Of a stretch of DNA of 64,000 bases, positions 6,744-15,455 are shown piece after piece. A program made the translations under genes and the position numbers. Within the stretch, counting starts at the first letter, position 1. Every line of letters begins with the position of its first letter. Source of the DNA: Corynebacterium kroppenstedtii DSM 44385. GTDB taxonomy: Bacteria; Actinomycetota; Actinomycetes; Mycobacteriales; Mycobacteriaceae. The notes beneath the pieces were generated by a model. It was not told where the DNA came from and made no database searches. It saw nothing but the letters and a program-made list of their open reading frames with translations. Location of the stretch: contig NC_012704.1 of assembly GCF_000023145.1 (NCBI RefSeq), forward strand, positions 1,054,001 through 1,118,000, given 5' to 3'.

Positions 6744-8717
6744 CTACTTTGACTTTACCCGCTGTGGCTTCCGTTGTGAGATAGCGGCACCCAGAGCCAC
6801 GACAACACCAAGCCCGCACAGTGTCCACTCGATGATCGTCGCCGAATAGGAAGCAATGGTTCGCGTCGAACGGAGTGGAAGCTGGGCATGCAGAATCCCC
6901 TCCGTGAAAATCTGGGTGCGTTCAGACACTCGACCGTCTGGCCGAATGATAGCGGACACGCCCGATGTCGCGGCAACGACCGTGGCGCGGTCATATTCCA
7001 CAGAACGTAACCGGCTCATCGCCAACTGCTGGTAGGACATGTCCGTAAAGCCAAAGGTCGCGTTATTCGTCGGGACTGTGAAGATTTGCGCACCACCCTC
7101 CACAGCATGTTGGAAGGCGCCATCAAACGCGACTTCATAACAAGTGCCGACGCCCACTGGGATGAGAGCATTCGTTTTGCCCGACCGAACGTGGACGACG
7201 CCGTTATCGTCGCCAGGACTGAAATTCCCCGCCATATCCACGTACGACGAGAAGTGCCGGAAAAAATCCCTCCATGGCATGTATTCCCCGAATGGTTGGA
7301 GATAGACCTTATCGTGCCTCTCCCCTGGCCCGGTTTCTGGATCCCAGACGACAACAGTGTTGCGCTCCTGATCGCCCGGGTGTGTGAGCGTCCCGACGAG
7401 AATCGGGACCCCAACAGCTTCCGCTGCTTGTTGAATCTCATCCCGGGCAAGAGGGTCGATAAAAGGATCGACGTCCGACGAATTCTCCGGCCACACAACA
7501 AAATCTGGCTTCGGCGATTTATGGTTCTCAATGCGACGAGCCAAGGCCAGCGTGGCGTCACGGTGATTGGCTAAGACCGCACGCTGCTGGTCATTGAAAT
7601 CGAGCCCCAACCGCGGGACATTGCCTTGCACGACCGCGACCGTCACCAGATTCTCGGGTGACGACGAATCACTAGCGCGGTAGTAGGTGATACCTGATTC
7701 TTTGGACACCATCTGTATCGATTGTGCCTGGGTACCTGACTCGTGGGCTTCTGCCCCGTTTTCTGTCCCGTTGTCCGACCCCGCGACATCGTTCGACTTC
7801 GCAAAAGAGTCAATGCGCTCGGTCGAAGGATTCGGCCCCGCATCCACTTGCGACCAGGCCAATCCCGCAACGATGGGAATAACAAGAGTAATGACCAAGC
7901 CCGGGATCCATATCCGGCGGAAAATGATGGCTATTCCGACCCCCATCGTCACCGTTGCCACAGTGATCAGTGCAGGTCCACCAATTCGGGCAAGAGAAAG
8001 CAAGGGGCCAGAGACCTGTCCCCACGCAAGCCGAGTCCATGCGAAGCCACCGAAGGGCCAATGCGACCGTGCATACTCGACAGCGAGATACCACGTGGGA
8101 ATCCCAATGACAGTAAAGAGGAACTCGTTGGCGGTAATCGAACGATGGACTCGAACACGGCCACGACCGCTTAAACGATCCTCCGAGGAGGAACCCTTCT
8201 TCGACGTCGAGCCCTCTCGGGCAGCCTTCGAGCTCCCCTTCTGAGGGCGAGCAGATGATACACGCGGCTCCCGCTTCCGGGCAGCACGCCCGGCGCGGAG
8301 GAGAAAGACAGTTCCCGCGCCGAATGCCAGTGAATATAGGGCTTCGACGATGGATAAGGCGATCCATGGTAGCGAACCGACGTATTCCCCGATCCAGGGC
8401 AGGTAGAAGAGGTAGGTGATGAGCCCTTGGGTGAAGGCGATGAGGGCGCCGAGCCACGCGCCGGGTGCGGGTGATTTATCGCCCCATGGTTGGAGGGCGA
8501 TGATCAGCAAGGCAATGCCGAGTGGGGCTGCGAGCCATAGGCCGTTTGGTTCGTATGACGCGTAGACGCACAGCCCTGCGAATGCGGCGAGCGAGAGTCG
8601 TATGACTGTGTAGAGGAATCGCTTGCCGTAGTCGGCTCTGCGTGTGGTGTCGTACAGGCCGGGTGTGTGCGCTGCCTCGTCCCATCGGGGTGTTGATCGT
8701 GGACGCGGTGTAGGCAT
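6744..8717 (-). CDS. lnt: Apolipoprotein N-acyltransferase
   Basis: The 657-residue enzyme has about seven membrane helices and a C-terminal nitrilase domain with the catalytic triad visible: Glu in VVWPENSSDVDPF, Lys in HDKVYLQPFGEYMPWRDFF and Cys in GVGTCYEVAF. It adds the third acyl chain to the N-terminal Cys of lipoproteins. It is longer than typical homologues (about 500-550) because of two extra segments. One is a basic Ser/Lys/Arg stretch around residues 150-195 between membrane helices. The other is an acidic Ser/Asn/Glu stretch around residues 300-335 before the nitrilase domain. A TAATCT box 7 nt ahead of the ATG suggests a leaderless transcript. Confidence 0.93.
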   Translation of the reverse strand: MPTPRPRSTPRWDEAAHTPGLYDTTRRADYGKRFLYTVIRLSLAAFAGLCVYASYEPNGLWLAAPLGIALLIIALQPWGDKSPAPGAWLGALIAFTQGLITYLFYLPWIGEYVGSLPWIALSIVEALYSLAFGAGTVFLLRAGRAARKREPRVSSARPQKGSSKAAREGSTSKKGSSSEDRLSGRGRVRVHRSITANEFLFTVIGIPTWYLAVEYARSHWPFGGFAWTRLAWGQVSGPLLSLARIGGPALITVATVTMGVGIAIIFRRIWIPGLVITLVIPIVAGLAWSQVDAGPNPSTERIDSFAKSNDVAGSDNGTENGAEAHESGTQAQSIQMVSKESGITYYRASDSSSPENLVTVAVVQGNVPRLGLDFNDQQRAVLANHRDATLALARRIENHKSPKPDFVVWPENSSDVDPFIDPLARDEIQQAAEAVGVPILVGTLTHPGDQERNTVVVWDPETGPGERHDKVYLQPFGEYMPWRDFFRHFSSYVDMAGNFSPGDDNGVVHVRSGKTNALIPVGVGTCYEVAFDGAFQHAVEGGAQIFTVPTNNATFGFTDMSYQQLAMSRLRSVEYDRATVVAATSGVSAIIRPDGRVSERTQIFTEGILHAQLPLRSTRTIASYSATIIEWTLCGLGVVVALGAAISQRKPQRVKSK

Positions 8718-8724
8718 GGCGTCA

Positions 8725-8730
8725 AGATTA
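8725..8730 (-). promoter_or_regulatory. -10 box of lnt (leaderless)
   Basis: TAATCT on the minus strand is followed by exactly 7 nt and then the lnt ATG, placing the expected transcription start at the first base of the start codon. Confidence 0.5.
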
Positions 8731-8773
8731 CTACTTGGTGGGCCTGTACTCGGTTATCTCGGTGGCGGTATTT

Positions 8774-11700
8774 TTAGCGGTCTTCCATTTCTCCTTCGGT
8801 TTCTAGGAGGGCTTCGGTGAGTGCGTCGAGGCGGTCTTGGTCGGGGTTTTTCCATAGTCCGCGTTGGGCGGCTTCGAGGAGCCGTTCGGAAATGTCGTGG
8901 AGTGCCCATGGGTTGGATTCGCGGAAGAATTCCCGGTTTTCTTCGTTTTCGACGTATTCCTGGGTGAGTTGTTCGTACATCCAGTCGTCCATCATCCCCG
9001 CGGTGGCGTCGTATCCGAAGAGGTAGTCGACGGTTGCTGCCATTTCGAATGCGCCTTTGTATCCGTGGTTGCGCATTGCTTCGACCCAGCGGGGGTTGAC
9101 GACGCGGGATCGGAAGACGCGCCGGGATTCTTCGTGGAGTGTTCGGGTGCGGATGGTGTCGGGGCGGGTGGAGTCACCGATGTAGGCTTCGGGTGATTGG
9201 CCTGAGAGTGCTCGGACTGTGGCGACCATGCCGCCGTGGAATTGGAAGTAGTCGTCGGAGTCGGCGATGTCGTGTTCGCGGGTGTCCGTGTTTTTTGCGG
9301 CTACTTGGATGCGTGTGTAGGCCTGTTTCATGTCGTCGGCGGCGGGTGCGCCGTCGACTCCGCGTCCGTAGGCGTAGCCTCCCCAGGTGCTGTAGACCTC
9401 GGCGAGGTCGTCGTCGCTGCGCCAGTTTCCTGCGTCCATGAGTTCGAGGAGGCCTGCGCCGTAAGTGCCGGGTTTTGATCCGAAGATGCGGCGGTGTGCC
9501 CGTTCAGCCGGGGTTCCGTTGGCTGTGTCTTCGTTGACGTGGGTGGCGACGTAGTTCATGTCGGCGGGTTCGTCGAGGGCGGCGACCATTTGGACGGCGT
9601 CGTCGAGAAGGGCGACGACGTGGGGGAAGGCGTCTCGGAAGAAGCCGGAGATGCGGACGGTGGTGTCGATGCGGGGCCGTCCGAGTTCTTCGAGTGGGAT
9701 GACTTCTAGCCGTGTGACGCGTCGGGATACTTCGTCCCATATTGGTCGGACGCCGAGGAGTGCGAAGACCTCGGCGATGTCGTCGCCAGAGGTGCGCATG
9801 GCGGAGGTGCCCCAGGCGCTGATGCCAACGGAGACGGGGTATTTTCCGTCGTTGTCCTGTTTGTAGCGTTCGATGAGGCTGTCGGCGAGGAGTTGTCCGG
9901 TGTCCCAGGCTAAGCGTGAGGGAATTGCTTTGGGGTCGACGGAGTAGAAGTTTCGGCCGGTGGGCAGGGTGTTGATGAGCCCTCGGAGGGGTGATCCGGA
10001 TGGGCCGGATTCGATAAACTTCCCGTCGAGTGCTCGGAGGACTTGGTCTAGTTCGCGGCTGGTTTGGCGCAGCCGGGGAACGATCTGCGTGGTGGTGAAG
10101 TGCAGGATGTTCCGAACGGCGGAAACATCTGCGCTGTCTGGGAGGCCGGGCTCGCGGCTAATGTCGTCCAGGACCGTATCGACGGCGTTATCATCCCAGT
10201 TGTGGTCTGCCAGGGAGGTTACGAGTGCCGACGCGATGTTCTCGATGTCATCGGTGCGGTGCCGTGTTTCGGAACCGTCCTCGTTGAGGCCGAGAGCCTC
10301 GCGAAGCCCGGGAAGTGTGTTGATTCCGCCGAAGATTTGTCGAGCGCGCAGCATGGCCAGGACAGTTTCGACGAGCTGCTTGCCTTCGGGTGCATGTGAG
10401 AGGATGTGCAGCCCGCCGCGAATCTGGGCGTCCTTGATTTCGCATAGCCACCCATCGACGTGCATGAGCATGTCGTCGAAGACGTCTTCGTCGGGGCGTT
10501 TCTCCCAACCGAGGTCTTGATCCATTTTTGCCGCGGTCAGCAGTGTCCAGATTTCTTGTCGAATAGCCGGCAGCTTCGCGGGGTCCATGGCGGCGATGTT
10601 GGCGTGCTCATCGAGGAGCTGCTCGAGCCGGGTGATGTCCCCATAGCTTTCGGCGCGGGCCATGGGCGGGATGAGGTGGTCGACGAGGGTGGCGTGAGCG
10701 CGGCGCTTCGCCTGAGTGCCCTCCCCCGGGTCATTGACCAGGAAGGGGTAGATCAGGGGCAGGTCGCCGATGGACTGGTCGGTGCCGGAGTCTGGCCCGA
10801 GAGCAACGGTCTTGCCGGGCAGCCACTCCATGTTGCCGTGTTTTCCGACGTGGACGATCGCGTCGGCGCCGAAGCCGTGACGGTCCGGGGTGCGGCGGAT
10901 CCACTCATAGGCTGCGAGGTAGTGGTGGTTCGGGGCCAGGTCGGGGTCGTGGTAGATGCCGACGGGGTTGTCGCCAAATCCGCGGGGTGGCTGCACCATC
11001 ACAACGATGTTCCCGAAGCGTAGCCCGGCTAGGTAAATATCTTTCGTCTCTGGGTGGACATAGAGGTCCCCGGGGGCCTCTCCCCAGGTCTCAATCATGT
11101 CTTTCTGGAGGGATTCCGGAAGAGTGTCGAAATACTCCTGGTAGTCGGCTGCTGAAAGGCGGAGCTCATTGGCCGCCATCACCTCGTCGGTGAGCCAATC
11201 GGGGTCTTGGCCGCCAGCGTCGATGAGCGCGTGCATAAACGCGTCCGAGTTCTCGCTGGTTTCGTTGCCCGAGTCAAGCCAGCCGGGAATCTTGGACGTA
11301 TCCCCCAGGTCGTATCCCGCGTCGTGGAGGGCGTGGAGCAACGCCAACACGGAGGCCGGAGTGTCCAGGCCGACGGCGTTACCGATCCGGGCGTGCTTCG
11401 TCGGGTACGCCGACAGCATCACCGCGATGCGCTTGGAAGCATTTGCTTTATGACGCAATACCGCGTGTCGATCCGCGATGCCCGCCAGACGTGCGCACCG
11501 CTCCGGATCGGGGTTATACGAAATGAGGCCGTCGTCGCCAATTTCTTTGAATGAGAACGGGACAGTAATGATGCGCCCATCGAACTCCGGGACTGCGATT
11601 TGGGTAGCAACATCCAGCGGTGAGGCGCCGTCATCATTGTCTTCCCACGTGCTGCGCGAGCTGGTTAGAGCGAGCCCCTGGATAACGGGGAGATCGAGCT

Positions 11701-12493
11701 CCGCCAAGGCGGAGACGTCCCATGCTCCGTCGTCACCGCCGGCTTGTGCGGTGGCAGGTTTTGTTCCGCCCGCCGCGAGAACCGTTGTGATCAGAGTGTC
11801 CATCGTCCCGAGGAACTGGAGGAGATCATCGGACGCCTGACGAAGCGACGCCGTGAAAATTGGGACTGGTACTGCTCCACGGTCGGCGATGGCCTCGCAT
11901 AGCGCGTCGATATAGCGGGTATTGCCAGCTAGATGCTGGGCGCGATAATACAAGACGGCAATGCGTCGAGCCTCAGACTCCCCCTCAGACTGAAGGCCTG
12001 CCGTGCGGTTATCTTCCCAGCCTTCTAGTATTCCCCATTCAGGCAGATGGATTGGGGCGTCGAAACCTAGGCCGGTGAGAAGCAGAGTATCGGACAGGAA
12101 ATTATGAAGGTTGATGAGGTTATTTTTCCCGCCCTCGGCAAGATAGCGGTGGGCGGTGGTGACCACATTCGACGGCGCAGTGGACAGCTCTGTGAGCTCT
12201 GCGTCCATAGTCTGTTCACCCGACACGGCAATAGTCGGAATACCTGAGGTGAGAAGCTTATTCAGCCCCTCTTCCCAGGCCCGCCGTCCACCCAAGAGCC
12301 GGACGATAATGATGTCTGGCTGGGAACCCGTAGCCCCACCGGATCCCGGAATAGGTGTGCCACCGAGGAGCGCATCAACATCGTCAAGCATCAATCGCGC
12401 CGGATTTGCCCAGCGGAACTCCACGTCGGGGTGCTCATTGGCCGCTTTTGCCGTAAGCAGATCGGTGTCAGAAGTGGACAGCAGAAGAATCAT
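8774..12493 (-). CDS. cobN: Cobaltochelatase subunit CobN
   Basis: The 1239-residue large subunit inserts cobalt into hydrogenobyrinate a,c-diamide in aerobic cobalamin synthesis, working with two AAA/VWA-type partner subunits that are not in this window. Family blocks seen include VRLLGGRRAWEEGLNKLL near the N-terminus, VMLSAYPTKHARIGNAVGLDTPASVLALL, VHVGKHGNMEWLPGK (porphyrin-binding region), and a C-terminal KGAFEMAATVDYLFGYDATAGMMDDWMYEQL block. Length is normal for CobN. The leader contains a cobalamin riboswitch and an AAAGG ribosome site 6 nt ahead of the ATG. It is divergent from cobG. Its 3' third lies in a stretch where the top strand is G+T rich. Confidence 0.96.
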   Translation of the reverse strand: MILLLSTSDTDLLTAKAANEHPDVEFRWANPARLMLDDVDALLGGTPIPGSGGATGSQPDIIIVRLLGGRRAWEEGLNKLLTSGIPTIAVSGEQTMDAELTELSTAPSNVVTTAHRYLAEGGKNNLINLHNFLSDTLLLTGLGFDAPIHLPEWGILEGWEDNRTAGLQSEGESEARRIAVLYYRAQHLAGNTRYIDALCEAIADRGAVPVPIFTASLRQASDDLLQFLGTMDTLITTVLAAGGTKPATAQAGGDDGAWDVSALAELDLPVIQGLALTSSRSTWEDNDDGASPLDVATQIAVPEFDGRIITVPFSFKEIGDDGLISYNPDPERCARLAGIADRHAVLRHKANASKRIAVMLSAYPTKHARIGNAVGLDTPASVLALLHALHDAGYDLGDTSKIPGWLDSGNETSENSDAFMHALIDAGGQDPDWLTDEVMAANELRLSAADYQEYFDTLPESLQKDMIETWGEAPGDLYVHPETKDIYLAGLRFGNIVVMVQPPRGFGDNPVGIYHDPDLAPNHHYLAAYEWIRRTPDRHGFGADAIVHVGKHGNMEWLPGKTVALGPDSGTDQSIGDLPLIYPFLVNDPGEGTQAKRRAHATLVDHLIPPMARAESYGDITRLEQLLDEHANIAAMDPAKLPAIRQEIWTLLTAAKMDQDLGWEKRPDEDVFDDMLMHVDGWLCEIKDAQIRGGLHILSHAPEGKQLVETVLAMLRARQIFGGINTLPGLREALGLNEDGSETRHRTDDIENIASALVTSLADHNWDDNAVDTVLDDISREPGLPDSADVSAVRNILHFTTTQIVPRLRQTSRELDQVLRALDGKFIESGPSGSPLRGLINTLPTGRNFYSVDPKAIPSRLAWDTGQLLADSLIERYKQDNDGKYPVSVGISAWGTSAMRTSGDDIAEVFALLGVRPIWDEVSRRVTRLEVIPLEELGRPRIDTTVRISGFFRDAFPHVVALLDDAVQMVAALDEPADMNYVATHVNEDTANGTPAERAHRRIFGSKPGTYGAGLLELMDAGNWRSDDDLAEVYSTWGGYAYGRGVDGAPAADDMKQAYTRIQVAAKNTDTREHDIADSDDYFQFHGGMVATVRALSGQSPEAYIGDSTRPDTIRTRTLHEESRRVFRSRVVNPRWVEAMRNHGYKGAFEMAATVDYLFGYDATAGMMDDWMYEQLTQEYVENEENREFFRESNPWALHDISERLLEAAQRGLWKNPDQDRLDALTEALLETEGEMEDR

Positions 12494-12529
12494 GTTTTCC
12501 TTTCCGGATACCGCGCCGGACGTTGTTCA

Positions 12530-12625
12530 TATACGGGGTCTGGCTTGACAGTGGCGCGACCGCTCCCTGAGGGATTCCCGTTTCCCGCAACTATCTTAGA
12601 GGTCGGGGTGGCTATCGGTGGCTAC
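12530..12625 (-). promoter_or_regulatory. Cobalamin (adenosylcobalamin) riboswitch ahead of cobN
   Basis: Read on the minus strand, the cobN leader holds the B12 riboswitch core in order: GCGGGAA followed by ACGGGAATCCC, a TCCCTCAGGGA hairpin (12564-12574), the B12-box GCCACTGT (within 12548-12555) and AAGCCAGACCCCGT (12533-12546). Between the aptamer and the ATG, two CCGG arms flank cgcggtat and lie directly next to the AAAGGA ribosome site, which would suit translational control. The 5' limit is approximate. The logic is expected to be feedback: high cobalamin turns cobN down. Confidence 0.85.
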
Positions 12626-12644
12626 GACCTTTCATCGAGGTCTC

Positions 12645-12650
12645 ATAATA
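12645..12650 (-). promoter_or_regulatory. Possible -10 box of cobN
   Basis: TATTAT on the minus strand lies about 20 bp upstream of the riboswitch aptamer, at the right place to start a transcript that contains the whole aptamer. No convincing -35 is visible. Confidence 0.35.
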
Positions 12651-12673
12651 CTTTGACGCTGCGTGCACGGGGG

Positions 12674-12679
12674 TACGGT
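12674..12679 (+). promoter_or_regulatory. -10 box of cobG (leaderless)
   Basis: TACGGT is followed by 7 nt and then the cobG ATG at 12687. A TTGACG hexamer (12653-12658) stands 15 bp upstream as a possible -35. cobG would therefore escape the riboswitch that governs cobN. Confidence 0.5.
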
Positions 12680-12686
12680 AGAAACC

Positions 12687-13910
12687 ATGCACAGTGACGG
12701 TACTCAGACGACGACTCGGAATCGGGGAGACATGTGCCCCGGTACATTGCGTCTTTTTACTGCATCCGACGGGATGATCGGCCGCGTTCGGTCCCCCGGC
12801 GGGGATATCCAGCCGCACCAATGGACGGCATTAGGCGCTATGGCTGACGACTTGGGGGACGGCGATGTCCACATCACGTCGAGAGGAAATATCCAGATCC
12901 GTGGTGTGGAATCGGTTGATGACTTTGCTTCTGCTGTGGCTGAGGCAGGATTGCTGCCATATCCACGGCATGACCGGATGCGTAATTATCTTGCCTCTCC
13001 CCTGTCAGGGCGATCCGGCTCTGTCGGCGATGTGCGCTCCTTGGTCCGTGCTGTTGACCGCGAGCTCATTCAGTATGACGACACGGCAGATCTCCCTGGC
13101 CGAACCCTCTTTGCTTTCGACGACGGACGTGGCGACGTGATTGCAGAGCGCCCGGATTTCGGAGTCATCGCGACGACGAAGACGCGACCGTCAGATGCTC
13201 ATGACTTCTTCGACGTCGTGATCGGCGGAGATTACCTGGTTGGGTCGCTCCCCCGGGCCCGCGTGGTGGATAGTGTCGTCGAGTTGGCGCGCCAATGGCA
13301 GGCCCGGCGCGGTAAGAATTGGCGGATCGAGGAGACTCCCGGCGCGGCTGAGGATCTTGCTCAGTGGGCTCGTGAGAACCTTGTGGGCCTGGAGGATCCG
13401 GTTCATGATGTGCTTCCGGTGTATGAGGAGTCTGCCGACAATGAGTTGGGCTTGCGTCAGCCGATGGGGTGGATTGATCAGGATGATGGGCGCGTGAGTT
13501 TGGCTTGTGTGTTGCCGTTTGGCCGGATGGATTCGGCGTGTGCGCGTTTGTTGGGGGCTGTGGGTAAGCCTTCGACGGTGACGTGTTGGCATGGTGTGGT
13601 GGTTCATGATTTGACCCCTGCTGAGGCGGATGAGGCTGTGCGTTTTTTGGCTCCCCGCGGTTTGGTTTTCGATGCGGCGTCGCCGTTGGCTCGTGTGACA
13701 GCGTGTACGGGGTTGCCTCAGTGTCGGAAGTCTCGTGATGATGTTCGTTCTGATGCGGTGCGGGCTATTAATGCTGGGTCCTTGCCTGGTGGGCGTGTGC
13801 ATTTTGTGGGGTGTGAGCGTCGTTGTGGTGCGCCGAATATGGATTACACGGAGTTCCTTGCTGAGGGCGATGGTGTTTATGAGACCTCGGAGGTGACTCA
13901 TCATGCCTGA
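12687..13910 (+). CDS. cobG: Precorrin-3B synthase CobG
   Basis: The 407-residue iron-sulfur/siroheme-like monooxygenase of the aerobic pathway converts precorrin-3A to precorrin-3B. It shows the nitrite/sulfite reductase ferredoxin-like halves (N-terminal DGMIGRVRSPGGDIQPHQW..DVHITSRGNIQIRG) and the cluster-binding cysteines TACTGLPQCRKSR and VGCERRCGAPN near the C-terminus. The upstream GTG at 12663 is possible, but the TACGGT box 7 nt before the ATG at 12687 favours the shorter form. It is the first gene of cobGHIJ, overlapping cobH by 8 bp. From about position 13490 the coding strand becomes strongly G+T rich. Confidence 0.93.
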   Translation: MHSDGTQTTTRNRGDMCPGTLRLFTASDGMIGRVRSPGGDIQPHQWTALGAMADDLGDGDVHITSRGNIQIRGVESVDDFASAVAEAGLLPYPRHDRMRNYLASPLSGRSGSVGDVRSLVRAVDRELIQYDDTADLPGRTLFAFDDGRGDVIAERPDFGVIATTKTRPSDAHDFFDVVIGGDYLVGSLPRARVVDSVVELARQWQARRGKNWRIEETPGAAEDLAQWARENLVGLEDPVHDVLPVYEESADNELGLRQPMGWIDQDDGRVSLACVLPFGRMDSACARLLGAVGKPSTVTCWHGVVVHDLTPAEADEAVRFLAPRGLVFDAASPLARVTACTGLPQCRKSRDDVRSDAVRAINAGSLPGGRVHFVGCERRCGAPNMDYTEFLAEGDGVYETSEVTHHA

Positions 13911-14679
13911 TGATGTGGGGTCGGCAAGTTCAGAAAGGGCTGGTGGTGCGGTGTATAGCCGGGATCGCTATGTTTCGTTGGGGAATGATATTTATCGACG
14001 TTCGTTCGCGATTATTCGTGATGAGAGTGATTTGAGTCGTTTTACTCCCGACGAAGAGACCGTGGCGGTGCGGATGATTCACGCAGCCGGGGATGTGTCC
14101 TTGGCCGACGACATTGTGTTTTCCGACGGTGCTGTCCGGGTGGGGCGTGCTGCCTTGGAGTCGGGTGCGCCGATTTTTACGGATGTTCGGATGGTGTCGA
14201 GTGGTGTGACGCGTCGGCGTCTTCCCGCGGATAACGACGTGGAGTGTTTGCTGAATACTCTGGGTGTTGCGGAGAAGGCGCGTGAATTGTCGACGACGCG
14301 GTCGGCGGCGGCTATTGACTTGTGCGCGGATCGGTTGGGTGGCGCGGTGGTAGCGGTGGGGAATGCTCCTACTGCGTTGTTCCATCTGATGGATGTGTTG
14401 GCTGCGTGTCCTGATCTGAAGCGGCCGGCGGTGATTATCGGCATTCCTGTTGGTTTTGTGGGTGCGGCCGAATCGAAGTCTGAGCTGGAGGAACGTGCCG
14501 AATCGCTGGGTGTTGAATTTATTACGGTTCGTGGGCGTCGTGGTGGTTCTGCGATTACGTGTGCTGCGATTAATGCTTTGGCCCGGCGGAATGAGCTCAT
14601 GGATGAGCCTCAGACTCCGACGAAAGGCGCGGCGGATAGTAACGACGCCGCCATCAAAGGTGAGGCGGAAGTCCGGTGA
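13903..14679 (+). CDS. cobH: Precorrin-8X methylmutase CobH
   Basis: The 258-residue enzyme moves a methyl group from C11 to C12, making hydrogenobyrinate. Motifs: VRMIHAAGD with the catalytic His, IFTDVRMVSSGV, VAVGNAPTALFHLM, and VIIGIPVGFVGAAESK. An N-terminal extension of about 25 residues and a poorly conserved tail are present. It overlaps cobG by 8 bp and cobI by 4 bp, so translation is coupled. The whole gene uses G- and T-ending codons far more than its neighbours. Confidence 0.95.
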   Translation: MPDDVGSASSERAGGAVYSRDRYVSLGNDIYRRSFAIIRDESDLSRFTPDEETVAVRMIHAAGDVSLADDIVFSDGAVRVGRAALESGAPIFTDVRMVSSGVTRRRLPADNDVECLLNTLGVAEKARELSTTRSAAAIDLCADRLGGAVVAVGNAPTALFHLMDVLAACPDLKRPAVIIGIPVGFVGAAESKSELEERAESLGVEFITVRGRRGGSAITCAAINALARRNELMDEPQTPTKGAADSNDAAIKGEAEVR

Positions 14680-15455
14680 CAGAGTCGGGGCATTTGTACG
14701 GTGTTGGGCTAGGCCCGGGCGATTCAGGCCTGGTGACTGTTGCGGCTGCGAAGATCATTGGGTCGGCCGATGTGGTGGCATTTCATGCTGGCACGCATGG
14801 TCATTCGACGGCGCGTGGTATCGCTGCTCCGTATTTGGCGAGTGACAATCCAGATCAGATTGAGGAGCTACTCACGTACCCGGTGACGACGGGCGTCGCT
14901 GACCATGCTGGGGGCTATGCGGGAGCGTTGGGCGAGTTTTATGCCAGCGCCACCGCTCGATTGGCTCACCACCTTGACCAGGGGCGTTCTGTCGCAGTTC
15001 TCAGTCTCGGGGACCCCATGCTGTATAGCTCCTACCAGCACCTTCATCGCGCTTTAGCGGACCGCTACCCCACTACCGTTATTCCTGGGGTCACATCGAT
15101 CACTGCTGCCGCAGCCTCCGTCGGGCGCCCATTGGTCGAAAAGGATGAAACGCTGGGGGTTATCCCGGGAACATTATCTGAAGATGAGCTGGTGCAGCGG
15201 TTATCACAGTCTGACGGTGCCGTCGTGATGAAGTTGGGGCGAACATTTCCGACGGTGCGCCGGGCGCTGGTGCAGGCCGGTCAGGCTGATCGCGCCTATG
15301 TTGTTGTGCGGGCCACGATGGAGGGCGAGCAGGTCATTCCTCTGCTCGAGCTGGCCCCCGCTGCCGTGCCGTATTTCGCTGTCGCTGTGGTGCCCTCACC
15401 AACTGATAGCGAATTGCGGCGATCGACAGAAGGATCGGTGGAAAGAAGTAAATGA
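14676..15455 (+). CDS. cobI: Precorrin-2 C20-methyltransferase CobI
   Basis: The 259-residue SAM-dependent methylase starts with GTG. Features: N-terminal GVGLGPGDSGLVTVAAAKII, VAVLSLGDPMLYSSYQHL, the VIPGVTSITAAAASVGRPL loop and VMKLGRTFPTVR. These are the standard elements of the tetrapyrrole methylase fold and CobI/CbiL subgroup. In M. tuberculosis CobI and CobJ are one fused protein; here they are two genes overlapping by 4 bp (15452-15455). It converts precorrin-2 to precorrin-3A, the CobG substrate. Confidence 0.94.
   Translation: MTESGHLYGVGLGPGDSGLVTVAAAKIIGSADVVAFHAGTHGHSTARGIAAPYLASDNPDQIEELLTYPVTTGVADHAGGYAGALGEFYASATARLAHHLDQGRSVAVLSLGDPMLYSSYQHLHRALADRYPTTVIPGVTSITAAAASVGRPLVEKDETLGVIPGTLSEDELVQRLSQSDGAVVMKLGRTFPTVRRALVQAGQADRAYVVVRATMEGEQVIPLLELAPAAVPYFAVAVVPSPTDSELRRSTEGSVERSK

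Noticed and set aside
8817..11453. Many long open frames on the plus strand across cobN
   Set aside because: They are antisense shadows of the GC-rich cobN gene, full of Arg/Gly/Val or Ser repeats, with no recognisable domain and no ribosome sites.
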